Positions 1 to 11,658 of a stretch of 64,000 nucleotides of DNA are shown piece by piece. The stretch's first letter is position 1, and the number at the start of each line of letters is the position of its first letter. The DNA comes from Serendipita indica DSM 11827 (taxonomy: Eukaryota > Basidiomycota > Agaricomycetes > Sebacinales > Serendipitaceae): positions 1-64,000 of the forward strand of contig CAJVGD010000046.1 of the NCBI GenBank assembly GCA_910890315.1, given 5' to 3'. The notes under the pieces were generated by a model. The model was not told the origin of the DNA. It did not search any database and worked only from the letters and a program-made list of their open reading frames with translations. The translations under genes were made by a program, and so were the position numbers.

Positions 1-348
1 TTGTTTGGGTATGTCGTCTTAGAGGTTTGCATCTTGGCGGCACATTGACAATCCTTCAGGATTTTCCAAACTTTGTCATCCCAGGACACAGCACTAGGAA
101 TAGTGGACGGATCACCCACGTTAAACTCACGCAGGGATTGACTGGCGCACTCAAGCTGCTAGGAAAAAACCTGGACGTTCGTATTGCCCAGAATGGCAGA
201 ATTGGAGCTGAGGGATACGAGATCCCTTGGCTCAAGTATAACCAAAACTCTGTCCCTACGACGTAAGTCATCGTATATTGGCTCAAGCGTCGTGCTAAAC
301 GCCCGTAGGATCCATCTTCCTCTTGGCATCACGTTGCCTGCGTCATAG
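1..348 (+). CDS. 3' end of an unrecognised gene (partial)
   Basis: The window opens inside a coding stretch. Frame 3 is open from base 3 to 262. A GT-AG intron follows (263-308, GTAAGT donor, CTAAAC branch-like site, TAG acceptor), then a short last exon ending in TAG at 346-348. The readable C-terminal piece is about 100 residues and contains GRITHVKLTQGLTGALKLLG and ends PLGITLPAS. I do not recognise the family. The spliced frame is the only one that stays open across the intron, which supports real coding. The gene lies 104 bp upstream of the next gene on the same strand. The start is outside the window. Confidence 0.5.
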
Positions 349-452
349 TGTACTTGTGGACATTGTAAACATCTGTAATTGTTTGATATCCTCCCTCGTG
401 GAAAAGTCACGGAGGCAAGTGAACACTAAACTTCAACTCGACCCCACCAAAC

Positions 453-1595
453 ATGGCCAACGAGGAAATGGTCAAATACACGTCGCTTCTCCAGAGAGAC
501 TCAACTATTGCGAGGTTTAAATCGTCCTATGAACAATGTCGCGTTCGTTCTAGAACCTCGAACGTACAAGCAACAGACGGGGAGATGATGGCAGTTTGCG
601 CCTATCTTGCAGGGCGCGAGTAAGTCGCCCTTCGTATATATAACCTGTCTAAAACGTCAAAAGAGTAGCCGGAACAGCTGCGACTCGCGAGACGTGTGCT
701 AGGCTGGCCTGTATGACCGCCAAAACGTTCGATCGCGTTGAGGATGCCATCCGCAAGCTACTCAATCAAGGGACATCGAGAAAATCTTTGACTGTAACCT
801 CCCTTGCCGAAAAATATGGGTTCCCCGAAGACGATTTGGAGGCGGCGCGAGGCGTCGAGTCTGCACTCAAGTATAGCATCACTCGGGAACTACAAGATGA
901 GCGAGTAGTCTGTGGAGTTTTCTCCATAGTCTGTAAAAACCTTGGATATGTGCGTAATTTTCGCCACTAAAGATTGCTGCTGACTTGTGCAGTCATCAGT
1001 TGCTTGGCTCAAAGAGGAGGCAAAGATACACGATCTCGACTTGAAAGAGGTCAGCTTGGTGACCAAGAGACTTGAAGGTGTCCAGGGCGAGCAGATAGAA
1101 ACAGTAATACGGCGGTACAAGGAAGGTGGTCGACCATCCCGACGCAAGCAGTCGTCTCAAAAGGCTCTTCATCTTTCTTCAGTAACGAGGAGCTCGCCTT
1201 CTCCTGTGAAGCGAAAAGCACCAGAAGAATCATTACCAAGGCCAAGTCCGCTCAAGCGACCAAAGTATTCCATGGAGTCTGTTCCATCTACTGCTCCTTC
1301 TTCACAGCGAGCTGCATCTTCAGTACCTCCCTCTCCATCCGAGGCCACTTCTTTCCGCAGCTCAATCGTCAACGACTTGGTTGTAGACGACCCCGACCCA
1401 GAGGGTGGACCGGAAAATGAAGACGGAGAGCCTGACTGGGATGAGGAGTATCTGGTCGATTTGGAAGATATTGGAGGCCTTACCTGGGAGGACCTTGCCC
1501 AAGCTCGGCAAAAGGTGCTCACATCGCGTTCAGCAACCAGACCACCAAGGTTAGTATTCGCAGATCGAGTTTTTTGGAATAGTAGTATCGTATAA
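453..1595 (+). CDS. ORC6: Probable origin recognition complex subunit 6
   Basis: Likely the Orc6 subunit of the complex that marks replication origins and helps load MCM in the nucleus. Three exons are visible: 453 to about 619, about 669-950 and about 993-1595. The N-terminal half reads like the tandem cyclin/TFIIB-type folds of Orc6: a MAVCAYLAG helix, then MTAKTFDRVEDAIRKLL, then TVTSLAEKYG with a following helix, in the same order and spacing as I recall for human ORC6. A Ser/Pro/Lys-rich linker with candidate CDK sites (SPVKRK, PSPLKRPK) follows, then an acidic stretch and a terminal helix (LTWEDLAQARQKVL), matching the conserved Orc6 C-terminal helix in position. The start is the first ATG after the upstream gene. 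An extra 3' intron near 1550 cannot be excluded. Identification rests on remembered family pattern. Confidence 0.65.
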
Positions 1596-1620
1596 TATAC
1601 ATACTTGCTACCTAAGTCCT

Positions 1621-3033
1621 TTAAAGTTGCCTGAGTCGCGGAAAACGCCCTGGAATAGGGGCGACCTCTGAGACTCGTGATGCTCTCAGTGAGCTCATCT
1701 TGAAAACCGGCAGTTTTTGCCCTATATTGCGGAAGAGGGCACTTCTCTCCCGTTCAATAATCCACTCCCGTACGCGACTCGCAATCCAGTCATAGTCATC
1801 CCGGAAGAGCATCCCGCGTGCTACTCGGAGGCGAAGTTTTTGCAACTTCATAGGCATACACTCTTCGCGGAGAGCGAGGAGCCTTCTAACTGTCGCCAGT
1901 TCTGCCTCTGGCAAGCACAGGCTCGTTATTGACGGCCAGGCAGAGGAGAGGAAGGACACGGTTTCCGTGTCCAAGAACATGAACCCCGACAGCTCTGCTT
2001 GCTGTAGATGCGGGAAAGCATCCCGAAGGGTTTGGCTCTTCTCCTCATCAAGGCCACCGGGGATGCCGAGCTCGAGCCGAATCACCGACTCGAACAATGC
2101 CCGCTTCTTGCCATGTAATATTTGGCCCATTAAAACATCCTTTAGGTGGTCTGATTGCACGATCCTCACGTCTAGTTGGAGCTGGAGGGTGTGTAAAGCC
2201 GGAAAGTCGCAATTCTTGAGCAAGTTTAGAGAATATTCCCCCCACACGAAGATGGTGAGCGTGGTCAAACATGGAAATATGTTGACCACTTCAATATTGT
2301 CGTTCTCGTCCTGTGCGGACCATCGACCTTTGAGCGTGAGCGATCGAAGTCCCTTTGCCACATTTCCGAGCAAGCGGATCAAATCATGGAGCGACGGTGC
2401 CGGTCGTTCCGAGTCGAACGGGCCAAGAGAGAGTTCCATTAGTGATGTATGCCACCATGGGTCCCAGAAAATTGGCCAGTATGCAATGGCCACTGACCGC
2501 AGTGGAGATGTTCCAACGGGGATCAGTGAATGGGTAGGATGAAGCATCCCCGATCGAGGGTCCGTATTCTGTATCGAGACTTTCTCCAAGAGTGGCATGT
2601 TGTGGGCCAAAGGATCGGCATCGTCCCCCCATAGAGGTTCAATAAGAGGGATGAGAGTTTGCGGTGCCTCGCAAACAAGAGACCGCCACCGATCACACTC
2701 TATGATCACGAGGCGGATAAAATTGCGAGCTTCGGTGAGTGTGTTGGGTTTACGGCGCTGCATCTCTGGCGTGACAGTGAGGACAATGTCTAGAGGCGCA
2801 GAGCAGGACAGCTCAAAGCAGAGCTCTGCAAGCTCACCCGAGTGTGAATTCGGGATGAACTGAACCTTGTTCCAGAGCAGTGGGTCTTGCCGGGCAACTC
2901 GACGAAGTTTGGTGCAAGTTGCGACGACCTGACGCTGAAAGGAGAGGTGCTTAGTGTTTTCCTCTGCGCCGTACTCGAATATAGTCTTTAGGATCTCGTC
3001 GGGGAGGCGGATAAGAGTACAAGGCCCGGTCAT
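1621..3033 (-). CDS. F-box domain protein
   Basis: A single uninterrupted reading frame of 470 residues from ATG at 3033 to TAA at 1621. The N-terminus (about residues 8-55) has the F-box pattern LIRLPDEILKTIFEYG, followed by a helix ending in a DPLLWNKV-type motif. This matches F-box-like proteins that bind Skp1 in SCF ubiquitin ligases. The remainder is irregular leucine-rich sequence of the sort found in the large Agaricomycete F-box families, and the substrate cannot be inferred. An in-frame TTG four codons upstream is not the likely start. Absence of introns is unusual among its neighbours but common for this family. It ends only about 25 bp from the end of ORC6, so the two are convergent. 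Confidence 0.75.
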   Translation of the reverse strand: MTGPCTLIRLPDEILKTIFEYGAEENTKHLSFQRQVVATCTKLRRVARQDPLLWNKVQFIPNSHSGELAELCFELSCSAPLDIVLTVTPEMQRRKPNTLTEARNFIRLVIIECDRWRSLVCEAPQTLIPLIEPLWGDDADPLAHNMPLLEKVSIQNTDPRSGMLHPTHSLIPVGTSPLRSVAIAYWPIFWDPWWHTSLMELSLGPFDSERPAPSLHDLIRLLGNVAKGLRSLTLKGRWSAQDENDNIEVVNIFPCLTTLTIFVWGEYSLNLLKNCDFPALHTLQLQLDVRIVQSDHLKDVLMGQILHGKKRALFESVIRLELGIPGGLDEEKSQTLRDAFPHLQQAELSGFMFLDTETVSFLSSAWPSITSLCLPEAELATVRRLLALREECMPMKLQKLRLRVARGMLFRDDYDWIASRVREWIIERERSALFRNIGQKLPVFKMSSLRASRVSEVAPIPGRFPRLRQL

Positions 3034-3282
3034 GGTTGGATCCAAGGAGTGACTAGGGCAAAGGGTATGTCAAACTCGAGGCCCAGAAGACGAGATTAGA
3101 AGTGAATAACATTCATAAATGAGATGTTGATAAAGAGGATACATGGCACTAGGCCTCGATGCTGTGTGCGGAACAAACCGTGCGTGCAAGCCGAAACGCG
3201 ATGGAGGGAGGAAGATGGGAGGTAGCGACCACGTGGTCACCTGGGGCTAGGACGCGCCTCTAAAGGCGCGGAACAGTGATTG

Positions 3283-5510
3283 CTAGGCCGACAGTTGTCG
3301 ATTCCCACTCGAGTGCGAAATGGTGGAGAGACGGTTTGGCGACTTCAAGTCTTCATGCTGATGCATTAGTTCGGCATATCTAGACCGTTGTCAGATCTAT
3401 CTATTAAGACTATATTCACTCACAGAAGCTTGAAACGAACGAGCTCGGCCTCGTACTCTTCCTTTTCGACCTTGGCCATCACCAGCTGATTCTGCAGAGC
3501 CTCAGCAATAATCATCACGCAAGATACGACTTACGATGACGTCACAATGCTCCGCCTCAACTTGCGCATATGATTCCTCTAGCTTTTTGCTATGAGATGA
3601 GTCAGATGGGGTTCAAAAACCCAAAGGCAACGTACATGCGAGACTTGAGGACCGCATTCTCTCTTCGCAAATTTTCCATCTCGACGAGATGTGCAGTCTG
3701 AGCCCGCCGCATCTCCATATACTCCCCCGCGAAACCGTCCAATTGAAACGGTGTTATCCGCAAGGCGGCTGCATCGCGGATGAAATCGTCGATTCGGATA
3801 CGCTCGTCCTCTCCATCTTCCAACTCTTCTTCTACCTGCCCAGCTGTCCAGTGACCGAGAATGTCAATATAGGATTAGACTCACCATGTAGCAATCTAGT
3901 AACGATGTCTTGAGAAACTCTAATATCTGGTCAAACTTGAGGTTGAGGAGTGTTTGTTCATTCTTTTGAAGGAGGAGGACACTAAAGCTGAATATGGCAT
4001 CCACTCCTGTGGCCCAAACGTGATCAAAGATGCGGAACACCAGGTCTAATGGGAATCTATCCACAGTTAGAGCTAGCTATCACAACCAGGACGTCAACTC
4101 ACCTATAGGCGAAAAGAGTCATGAACCACTGCGAACAAAACATGCTCGACTTGACGCCTTGCCGCAGGAAATGAATATGAAGCACCGGGAGCATTTCCTC
4201 TATGAGTCGATCAAACTGGAACAATCGTAGTTGGAGGCTAGGCATTTCGGGCAAAAAGTGGCCACGGAGCTCGTACGACTGCATCAAGCGAACGAGGAGA
4301 CAGAACGCCTCTTCATCTGGACACACGAGCAACAAAGGTGCAACAATGAAGGGGAGTCCCTGACAGTACCCACACTCCGGATCAAACCTGAATTATGTGA
4401 GTAGGAGGGTAACATAGTCAAAAACGCCAGTGCTTACAGTGAATAGGCTTTGAGTACGTTGAACAGAGACTCTTGACCAACACCTTGACCGTCGTTGAAA
4501 AACGCATGATGTGGAAACGTGCGTCCGAGGTCTCGGCTGATCGCCTTTTCGTGCGGACTCCTGCCCTTGATGAGATTGGCGTATAGCTGCTCCAATTCTG
4601 TATCTTTGGAAGCCGACCTAGACCATACTTGTCAGTCAGGTGAGGGACTGTGTGAAACCATAGACTCACATCAGTTGCCACAGCATCCCTCGGAGGGCGG
4701 CTGGTATTCCCGCCTCTATAGCTCGTGCAAGCTTTTTGGGTTCGTTTCTCGCAAACGACTCGTAATCGCTCATGACGACGCCCCAGAAATCTAGATGCCT
4801 GTTAGCATGGGTCTAGAGGCCAACAATGAAAAGCACATACCCCAGTTGATCCCATCTGCCGTGATGGACTCTGTCTCATCCTCTTTAGACTTTCTAACAT
4901 TCTCAAACTCTGCCTGGAGAATATTCTTGCCATCCAGGCTGACACGCGCAGCCTTTGTGGGGCTAAGCATATCCTTTTCGAGCTTTGCGAGGATGAAATC
5001 TGCATTCGAAGTGGATGACACGCTCGGCGGTGTAGGCGAAACGAGCGACGAGGGTCTCCGTTTCGCCTTGGAGTCTTTTGTCGATCCGGTAGACGCTAGC
5101 GTGGCCGACATGGACGTACGGGGCGTCTCGAGTGAGATTTCCATATTCTTCGTCGATGAAACGGACACTCGCTGGCCCTTTGGCTCCGACAGCTCGCTCT
5201 GCGGGGCATCCGGCGTCGTTGCGGACAGAGGCACGGTGGAGAAGCGTGCATTCGCCTCGTCGTCGTCGGATTCTTCTTCCTCGTTGGTAGACTGTGCCTT
5301 TGGGTTTTCTTCTTGTTTTGATTCTGTCGTTTCTTGCAGAGCGTCGAGTGCGGCGGGCTCGTCAGCCAGCAGCGTGGTTGCGGATGCGTGCTCTGGCTTT
5401 GGAGTCGGCTCAGGATCACCAGAGAGATTGTTTGTAGTCAGATGGAGGACCTGGGTGTCCTCTGGCAAGGTTGGTTTCGCCTGGTCTGCCATGATTGTCG
5501 TCGTAGACAT
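3283..5510 (-). CDS. TBC-domain Rab GTPase-activating protein (Gyp5/Evi5-like)
   Basis: A Rab GAP that stimulates GTP hydrolysis by Ypt/Rab proteins in vesicle traffic. About ten exons give roughly 590 residues. The N-terminal third is acidic and Ser/Thr-rich low complexity. The TBC domain starts near DFWGVVMSDYESFA and AAIRGMLW-type sequence. It carries both catalytic fingers: ISRDLGRTFP (IxxDxxR, arginine finger) and CGYCQG (glutamine finger), followed by LFAYRFPLDLVFRIFDHVW. The C-terminus is a predicted coiled coil (MRRAQTAHLVEMENLRRENA and later KVEKEEYEAELVRFKLL) ending at TAG 3283. TBC followed by coiled coil matches Gyp5/Evi5. The first ATG (5510) gives MSTTTIMADQ; a second ATG six codons later is possible. 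Confidence 0.85.
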
Positions 5511-5863
5511 GCGCTAGGGAGGGAATATTGCGGAGAGATGAACGAGATGAGCCAGAATGCAAACGAACAAGAAACTAGAAACGAATGAAAAGGCAATGCA
5601 GGGTCGTCAGAGCAAGTCACGGTATGCACGATCAGAAAGGAAGTGTCCAAGTTTTGGTCTCGCCCAATTACAGTGGATCCTCCGGGCGAGACTATGCAAA
5701 ATTTATGGGATATCTACTTAGAACTGTCAAAAGGAGAGTTACACGTTTCTGCCATTTCCATGAACAATAAAGACAAATGCAAGTCTAGCACGAATAATGT
5801 AAGTAGTACATCTATATCAATAGTGAGCAACGAGGAGGGAGACCACCCCTCTCCAGAGGAAGA
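5511..5863. other. Intergenic spacer between two minus-strand genes
   Basis: 353 bp holding the promoter side of the Rab GAP gene and the 3' flank of the membrane-protein gene. I see no convincing ORF with splice signals, no repeat and no RNA gene. Confidence 0.5.
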
Positions 5864-7194
5864 CTACGCAGTGGGCGTGGTCGGCGAGGGGGGCGGGAAC
5901 CTATATGAATGCAGGTCCGATACTGGGTTGGGTGCGGATATAAAGGAGAAAGTGTTCGAGTCTCGTGGGCGACTGCGGGGAGCACGGGCAGAGTTGAGTG
6001 TCGCAACAGAGTCTGAGCGGTCTGTCACGATAGATCGTGGTGGTTTGAGTTTCCAACATCGAAGTACTTCGTCCTGAGATGCAAAGATGAAGAAGACGAC
6101 GGGTCCAAACAGGGCCACGAGAATGTCGGGGATGGGCGAAGAGTAGTTGACGAGTGCAATGCCAGAGAGGCTAGAGACATGAATGAACACCAGAAGAGGA
6201 AAGCTGAACCGAGTCACGTACACGATGGCAAAAAAGACAAACAAGCCGAATGATAGTACGCGGATAAAGAGGGCGACATCGCTACCAACTTCAGCCCGGC
6301 CAAATTTGCGTGATATTCTGTATCTTTTAAAGACGATGAATAGTGTCCATACTTGAAAGAGGACGGTGGTGGCGAGAATGACCAGCGTCGCGACGGCGTT
6401 GAGGAGGGTGAGCGTCTTGTTATCGGTCATGCAGTAAAAGTCGTGGCGGGTGACTGGTGATTGGGTGCCGACCTAGACCGAATGATCAGAGAGCGATAGG
6501 GGATAGTCCGGGGGGACTCACAATTGAGCCAGCCACGGCAAAGGCCACGAAGAAGAGATAGGGGAATGCAATCGACTGGGGGCGATATTCTTAGCCCTTG
6601 GCTATCATAAACCATCGACGATAAGCACATACTATTGAATTGAATTGAGTGTCCGTAAACCAGGGCGTCCGTTCGTGGTGGACGAGCCAAGCTAGCCGCC
6701 AAACCTGTGAGATAATGAGCCATCAGACAGCGGTGCAGACGCTCGTACTCACGGTAAGGACGAGAGAGAGCGCAAGACCGCTGAGCGCAGGCGGAAATGC
6801 GAGCATGAGCGCGCTCTGGGCTTGACAGAGGACCTTTGGTGGCTCTGGGCCGTGGACATGACCCGTGAAGAGTCTGTCCGACATTGAGTACTTCTAGACT
6901 CGTATTCTGGCAGATTATCACTCACAATAAGCATGCAACGATCCCAAACAAGCTGTATGTCGACGTGTTCGCTGCGTTCCGGCGTTAGCAAGCCATGCTA
7001 ATCTCCGAGTGGGCGTCGCCTCGCCAAGAAAAATAGAAATAAAATTTGGGAAGCTCACCTGGGAGGAGAGGACTCGGTTTGAGGACTCCAGGATGCTTGA
7101 AACCAAAGACAAGAGTGAGTGTGAGCGCCGAGTTTGCGACAAAGGAAAAGATATGGAGAGCATAGTAGCCAATTGGGAGTGAACTTGAGCCCAT
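5864..7194 (-). CDS. Multi-pass membrane protein, probably seven-helix (family not recognised)
   Basis: At least five exons encode a polytopic membrane protein. It starts MGSSSLPIGYYALHIFSF with an immediate hydrophobic helix. Later helices include LMLAFPPALSGLALSLVLTV, LLNAVATLVILATTVLF and IRVLSFGLFVFFAIVYV. Another exon reads HGPEPPKVLCQAQ, a loop between helices. The C-terminal tail (after DEVLRCWKL) is cytosolic in type, Ser/Pro-rich, and ends TTPTA before TAG at 5864. The layout of about seven helices and a Ser-rich tail resembles GPCR-like proteins common in Agaricomycetes, but I cannot assign a ligand or a named receptor class. Exon borders in 6430-7060 were read by eye and are less certain than the last exon. 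Confidence 0.6.
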
Positions 7195-7415
7195 TACAGC
7201 CCGACACCGTGCATTCTGCGCGCAGAAAATCCTGCGTATTAACGAGACGGATGTCGGCGGGTCCAAGGAGTGCAAGAGGCTGATCCCATCTGGCAAAGCC
7301 ATACATATCCTTAGGCGGCGCACGCGTCCAATTCATTCGCCACGCTACTCCCCCCTTCGATAGCCGGACACGCCCATTTGCTCCTATTATTCCACCAAAC
7401 CCACATTTATAATAT

Positions 7416-10400
7416 CTAATCCTCTTCGTCGTCCACATTCCCATACTCAAACATGCCCGCCCGCTCCCGTTTGGCCGTCCTCAGCGCCTCCTCGAGCGTC
7501 TTCATCACGTTGGGATAGTTGCCATTGTACTTTGCAACCACGCCCTTGCGCTCAATGCTCGCATATCCCTCGCGCACCATGTCCGCATTGATAGATGCCT
7601 CGCCGCTTCCAGACGCCGGGTCCGAGGGATCAATCAGCCGCAGGTGGAGGATGCTCCCTTCTCGATAGTCGATATTCCCGATCAGCTTGCGACCTTCGCA
7701 CAGTGCACGGAACCTCTCCGTCGCCTCGTCGTAGTACTCGCTCCCCGGCGCCACCAGCTTGACAAAGCTATTGCAAACAAAAATTTCCATTCGTCAGCAC
7801 ATGGTTGCACCACCCGCATTATTTGATGATGCGGGCATATGGCGTGAAGCCCCTCCCAGCCACGTTCGCCGGGTCCAACTCGGCCAACGTGCATCCCTCG
7901 TTCATCGCGCTCGTTCACTCACCTCAATCGTGCATCATGTGCCTGCGGTGGCAGGGACGCAAATCTTCGCTCCAAAGGTCGCGTATGAGTAAACGGCAAC
8001 GTCGCCCTGTTGCCATAATCAATAAACACAACCTCGGCCTCCTTTTTCGCTGGTGATGCCCGCTTGACTTTGGCTCGGTACCATTGACCATCGGAAAACT
8101 TTGCCGAAATGAGCTCTTGCGCCTTGGGCACAAACCCGGGCGCAGGCGGTGCTGTCTGGTAATGCTTTGCAAAATCGACCATGAGCTTTTCGAGTGAGGC
8201 AATTCCTGGATAATTCGGATATCCGGTCAGTTTCTCTCACACGGTCGCTCGTGGCTCCTCGCTTACCTTCGGTATTCAAGATCTGGACCGAAAAGCCAAA
8301 CTCGTCCGTTCGGATATCGCTCAGAATTACGTCAATGAATTCCACCTTTGTCGGCACGCTCGATTCCGCTTCTGGTGCGGGCGCTTCCTCCTCGGCATGG
8401 TCCTTCCATATCTGTAACCAATATTCTCAGAGGGAGGGGAGGAGAGGTGCGCAATCGTGGATCACGTACATTCTTGCGTGCTTTTTTTGCTTCTTCCTCT
8501 GCATCCATCAATTGCTTGCTCCATGACAGACCCTCTGCCGAGTGAGCGTGGACCGTTGCCAGTCCCTCTTTGACGAGCGTGATGGCTGCATTTTCCGTCT
8601 TGTTGAGATACATGGCACCGATAAACCCGCCAGATTTGTCCACCGCTTCAAATTCAACCTCGACATCGCGTTGCATGTAGCGCCGTGTGGCAAACTCGGC
8701 TGCTTCAGGCCCATATGGGTCGCTCCGCTCGCTTTCGTTGCGAGCCGTCTTCGGTGCACGGATACCGGAGAGTACAAACGTTAGCGTCACGTTGTCGCGT
8801 GGGATGAGTAATCTGTAATGTTTACGGCATTCGTCAGCTAATTTACCGTTTACGCTTGCCTGTATCATTTCTCACTTGAATCGAGAGCCAGCCGCGACGT
8901 AATCTACCACGGCAGGTACTCGTTTTTGGCGTTTGAATCCGGAGAGGAACTGGGTTGCGCGCCCTACGTTCTAGAAGCCACCGCCGATAAGCGTTGAAAA
9001 GCACAACAATCCCTTTTACACACCTCGGATGCATTGACTAGCTTTGGCACCGTGGCCTCCTTGCCAGAGTGTAGTCCGAGTTTTTCATTGATCGCGCTGG
9101 GGAAATAATGTCAACACGTGAAGGATCAATGGCAATGCAATCCAACGTTTGCTCAGCTGCCATCAACTTGTCGTAATCTGGCGACCTGTCCTCATCATCG
9201 CGCTTGTGACGAACCACCGTGGCGAGTCCCTTTGCAATGAGCTGTTCGGCAATGTTCCTAGTACATGCGAGTGGGCGGGTCAGCATACCACATAGAGGGA
9301 ACTAACGTGGCGCGTACGCGTGGCTAGCACCAAACCGAACGGTGGCACATTCCCTCTCCTCAAACGCCCCCTCCTGAGGCCGGACAAAGTCCACATGGGC
9401 GTGCACTGTCTTACCAATGAGCTTCTTGCGTAAGAACTGGTCAATCAATGAGCACGTGTGTTATCAGGTTTTAGAACTCCATGTCACCTCTCTTCCCTCG
9501 GCGGCGTAAAAGGCCTGTTTCGGATCTGTGGTCCTTGATCCGCGTGTTAGCGAGCTCTCTTCACGTTGAGATGGACGAAAACCGACTTTGGAGCCCGTGT
9601 AGAGCTCAACTGCACTCTCCGCTCCTTGCCCGCCTTGTCGAGGATGCTAATCTGGTCCGCACTCCATACCCTGATCACTTGACCGTCAATGTTTCTCTGG
9701 TCGCTTGACCGCGAGGATGCAGCGCCAGGGGCCTTGCCCTTGGCATTGCCACCTTCTTGCTGTGCATAGAGAAATTGTTTCTTCTCTTTGGCGGTACTAA
9801 GCGGACAGGTAAGCTGTTATCTCGTCGAATCCAGTTCGGGACACAGTCACACACCTCTCGGCGGCACGGAGACGTTCCATGAATCCGCCTGCTGCAAGCA
9901 TGCCCGCATGCCAGTCGACGACTCGAGCGAGCCCGCTTGCGACCAGATGCTCACCAATGTTGCCATTGGGGTGCATCACAATGCCGATAAACATGCTCGC
10001 AGGTGGCGGTGGTCCACTCGTCGACGAAAAGGGGAGCGCTGCTGGTGTTGGCACGGATAGGAGCTTGACACGCACGAGTCGTTGTAGCAGGCGACTTTCG
10101 GTGAAGAATTTGGCCTGGGTTTTCTCGCTTAAAACATTGCATGGGGCTAACGTGAACAATCTCACCTCGTCACCATAAGGTTCGCCTGGCTCGCCGTCCT
10201 TGCCTCCGGTGCGCGGGCAGCGAATACCCGCAAGGGAGATGGTGACAATCTGATGCAAGTCGTCTGCTAGCAGGAGTCGCACCCTGAGAGTTGATCCATC
10301 TCTCACTTGCTCGACAATGCCTGTATTCACGACGTCACAAGCGAGTCGTAAAGGTTGAGAAGGGGCCACTCACCATCGATCATCTGGTCCTTCCACTGTT

Positions 10401-11155
10401 TGAGGAAAGCCTGAGAGTCTGCGGGCATTGTGTTGTGTACGGTACGTTGCTTGACAAAAGGTTAGCCTGGGATCTCGTTGATTGCCAGTAGACGTACCGG
10501 AGGCCCCTCTGGACGCCAAATCCCTCGACCGGCTTGCTTCGCCTCATTTTCAAGCTCTTTCTTCCTCAAGTCTTCTTCGGTAGGTTCTCGCTTCGAGCCC
10601 TCTTTGGTACGCGCCCATCCACTCGCGAGCAAATCCTTTGCAAGATCACCATTGAAGTCGACATTGCCAAAGTCGCGTTGAACGTCTGGATCCGTGTTGG
10701 ATGGGGGCAACGAGTGTGTTGGTGTAAAGGTGATTTCCTTTCCAACCAGTAGCTTTCGCAAGTTTTCACGACAGTCGTACGCCCATGGCTAGTGACATTG
10801 TGATGAGTGTCTGTTCGCTCTGGCACGTCGATTGCACAAACCTCGTCTTCACGCGTCGAACTTCCCATTCGTGGCGCGGATATATCTGCGATATGGAGGA
10901 TGCTGACAGACGAGACGTTAGCCACTGTCGAAGGCGCGAAACGAGGTGAGCTTGCCGTTCTTTTGGCGGTTGACCAGGTCCTGTAGCTCTGTTTCTGAGT
11001 ACGAGAGTGTCTCCCGACGTGACGGCTTGTTCTCGTCAATGTGTGCCCGCACGAGATGGGAGAGGACGAACATTTTACAATCTACCGACGCAAGGACGAC
11101 GTGAGCGAGTGTTGAACGAGTATTTTAATTGACATACTGCTTTGAGACTGGTCAT
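7416..11155 (-). CDS. SND1: Tudor staphylococcal nuclease (Tudor-SN / SND1 homologue)
   Basis: A multi-domain RNA-binding protein with tandem staphylococcal-nuclease folds and one Tudor domain, known from RNA decay, splicing and stress granules. The N-terminus splices to [20 protein letters not shown], then GPGQPPKER and [12 protein letters not shown], the standard start of the family. Further SN repeats are visible: [57 protein letters not shown]. The Tudor core is [20 protein letters not shown] with [15 protein letters not shown], and the C-terminal SN part runs from [16 protein letters not shown] to the acidic end. There are at least a dozen short introns. The second intron has a clear GT..AAG reading, and the third (10955-10903) uses a GC-AG border. 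The start at 11155 is fixed by the MTSLKAIVK junction. Confidence 0.93.
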
Positions 11156-11658
11156 TTTGCACGATTTTTGCGCGAGTGTTGCTGGCGTCGACGTTGAGTG
11201 TGGAGAAAGAGTTTGGATAAGTCGCTGGCCATACAGACAGACTTTTATTTTGTGAATTTCGTCAATATTGGAGATAGTTTCAGATAGTGTCAGTATTCCT
11301 CCGTCCTCTTTGACAAGTCGCGGCTGTCAATTTCAAAAGTCGAATATTCCTCCGTTTTTGCCGGTGTCTGTCGATCGTCCGCGGCATCGGCGACGAAGAG
11401 CGCGCATATAGACCGTCGCCGACGACGAGCGCGACGACGACAACGGCGACTAGGAACGGGTGTTTACTCGGATTGTTATTGTTATTAACATTAGTATTAC
11501 ACTGAGGCTGGCAGCGTCCCATCTTGCACTCCGCCAGTGCCCTCGCTTTCTCAAAGCCTGTCAATTCTACGGCCCACAGCGCACTCTTGAGGATATTCTA
11601 GACACAGCAGACTGTCTTAGATTATAGCAGCGAGCACCCGCCCCGCTAGGGCTCCATC
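11156..11658. promoter_or_regulatory. Divergent intergenic region (shared promoter)
   Basis: About 500 bp between the SND1 start (minus) and the start of the next gene (plus). It must hold both promoters and 5' leaders. It contains a CG-rich stretch with repeated CGACGA-type triplets around 11390-11450 and an ATTGTTATTGTTATTAAC stretch near 11474. I see no clear TATA box and no extra gene. Confidence 0.4.

Noticed and set aside
1967-2542. 191-residue plus-strand open frame
   Set aside because: Lies wholly inside the intronless F-box gene on the other strand and has no family features.
4795-5517. 240-residue plus-strand open frame opposite the Rab GAP
   Set aside because: Ser/Val/Cys-rich shadow of the low-complexity N-terminus of the TBC gene, with no domain of its own.
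5864-6430. Treating the last membrane exon as a separate gene starting MTDNKTLTLL
   Set aside because: The upstream exons supply further helices in consistent phase, so this is the 3' exon of one polytopic protein.
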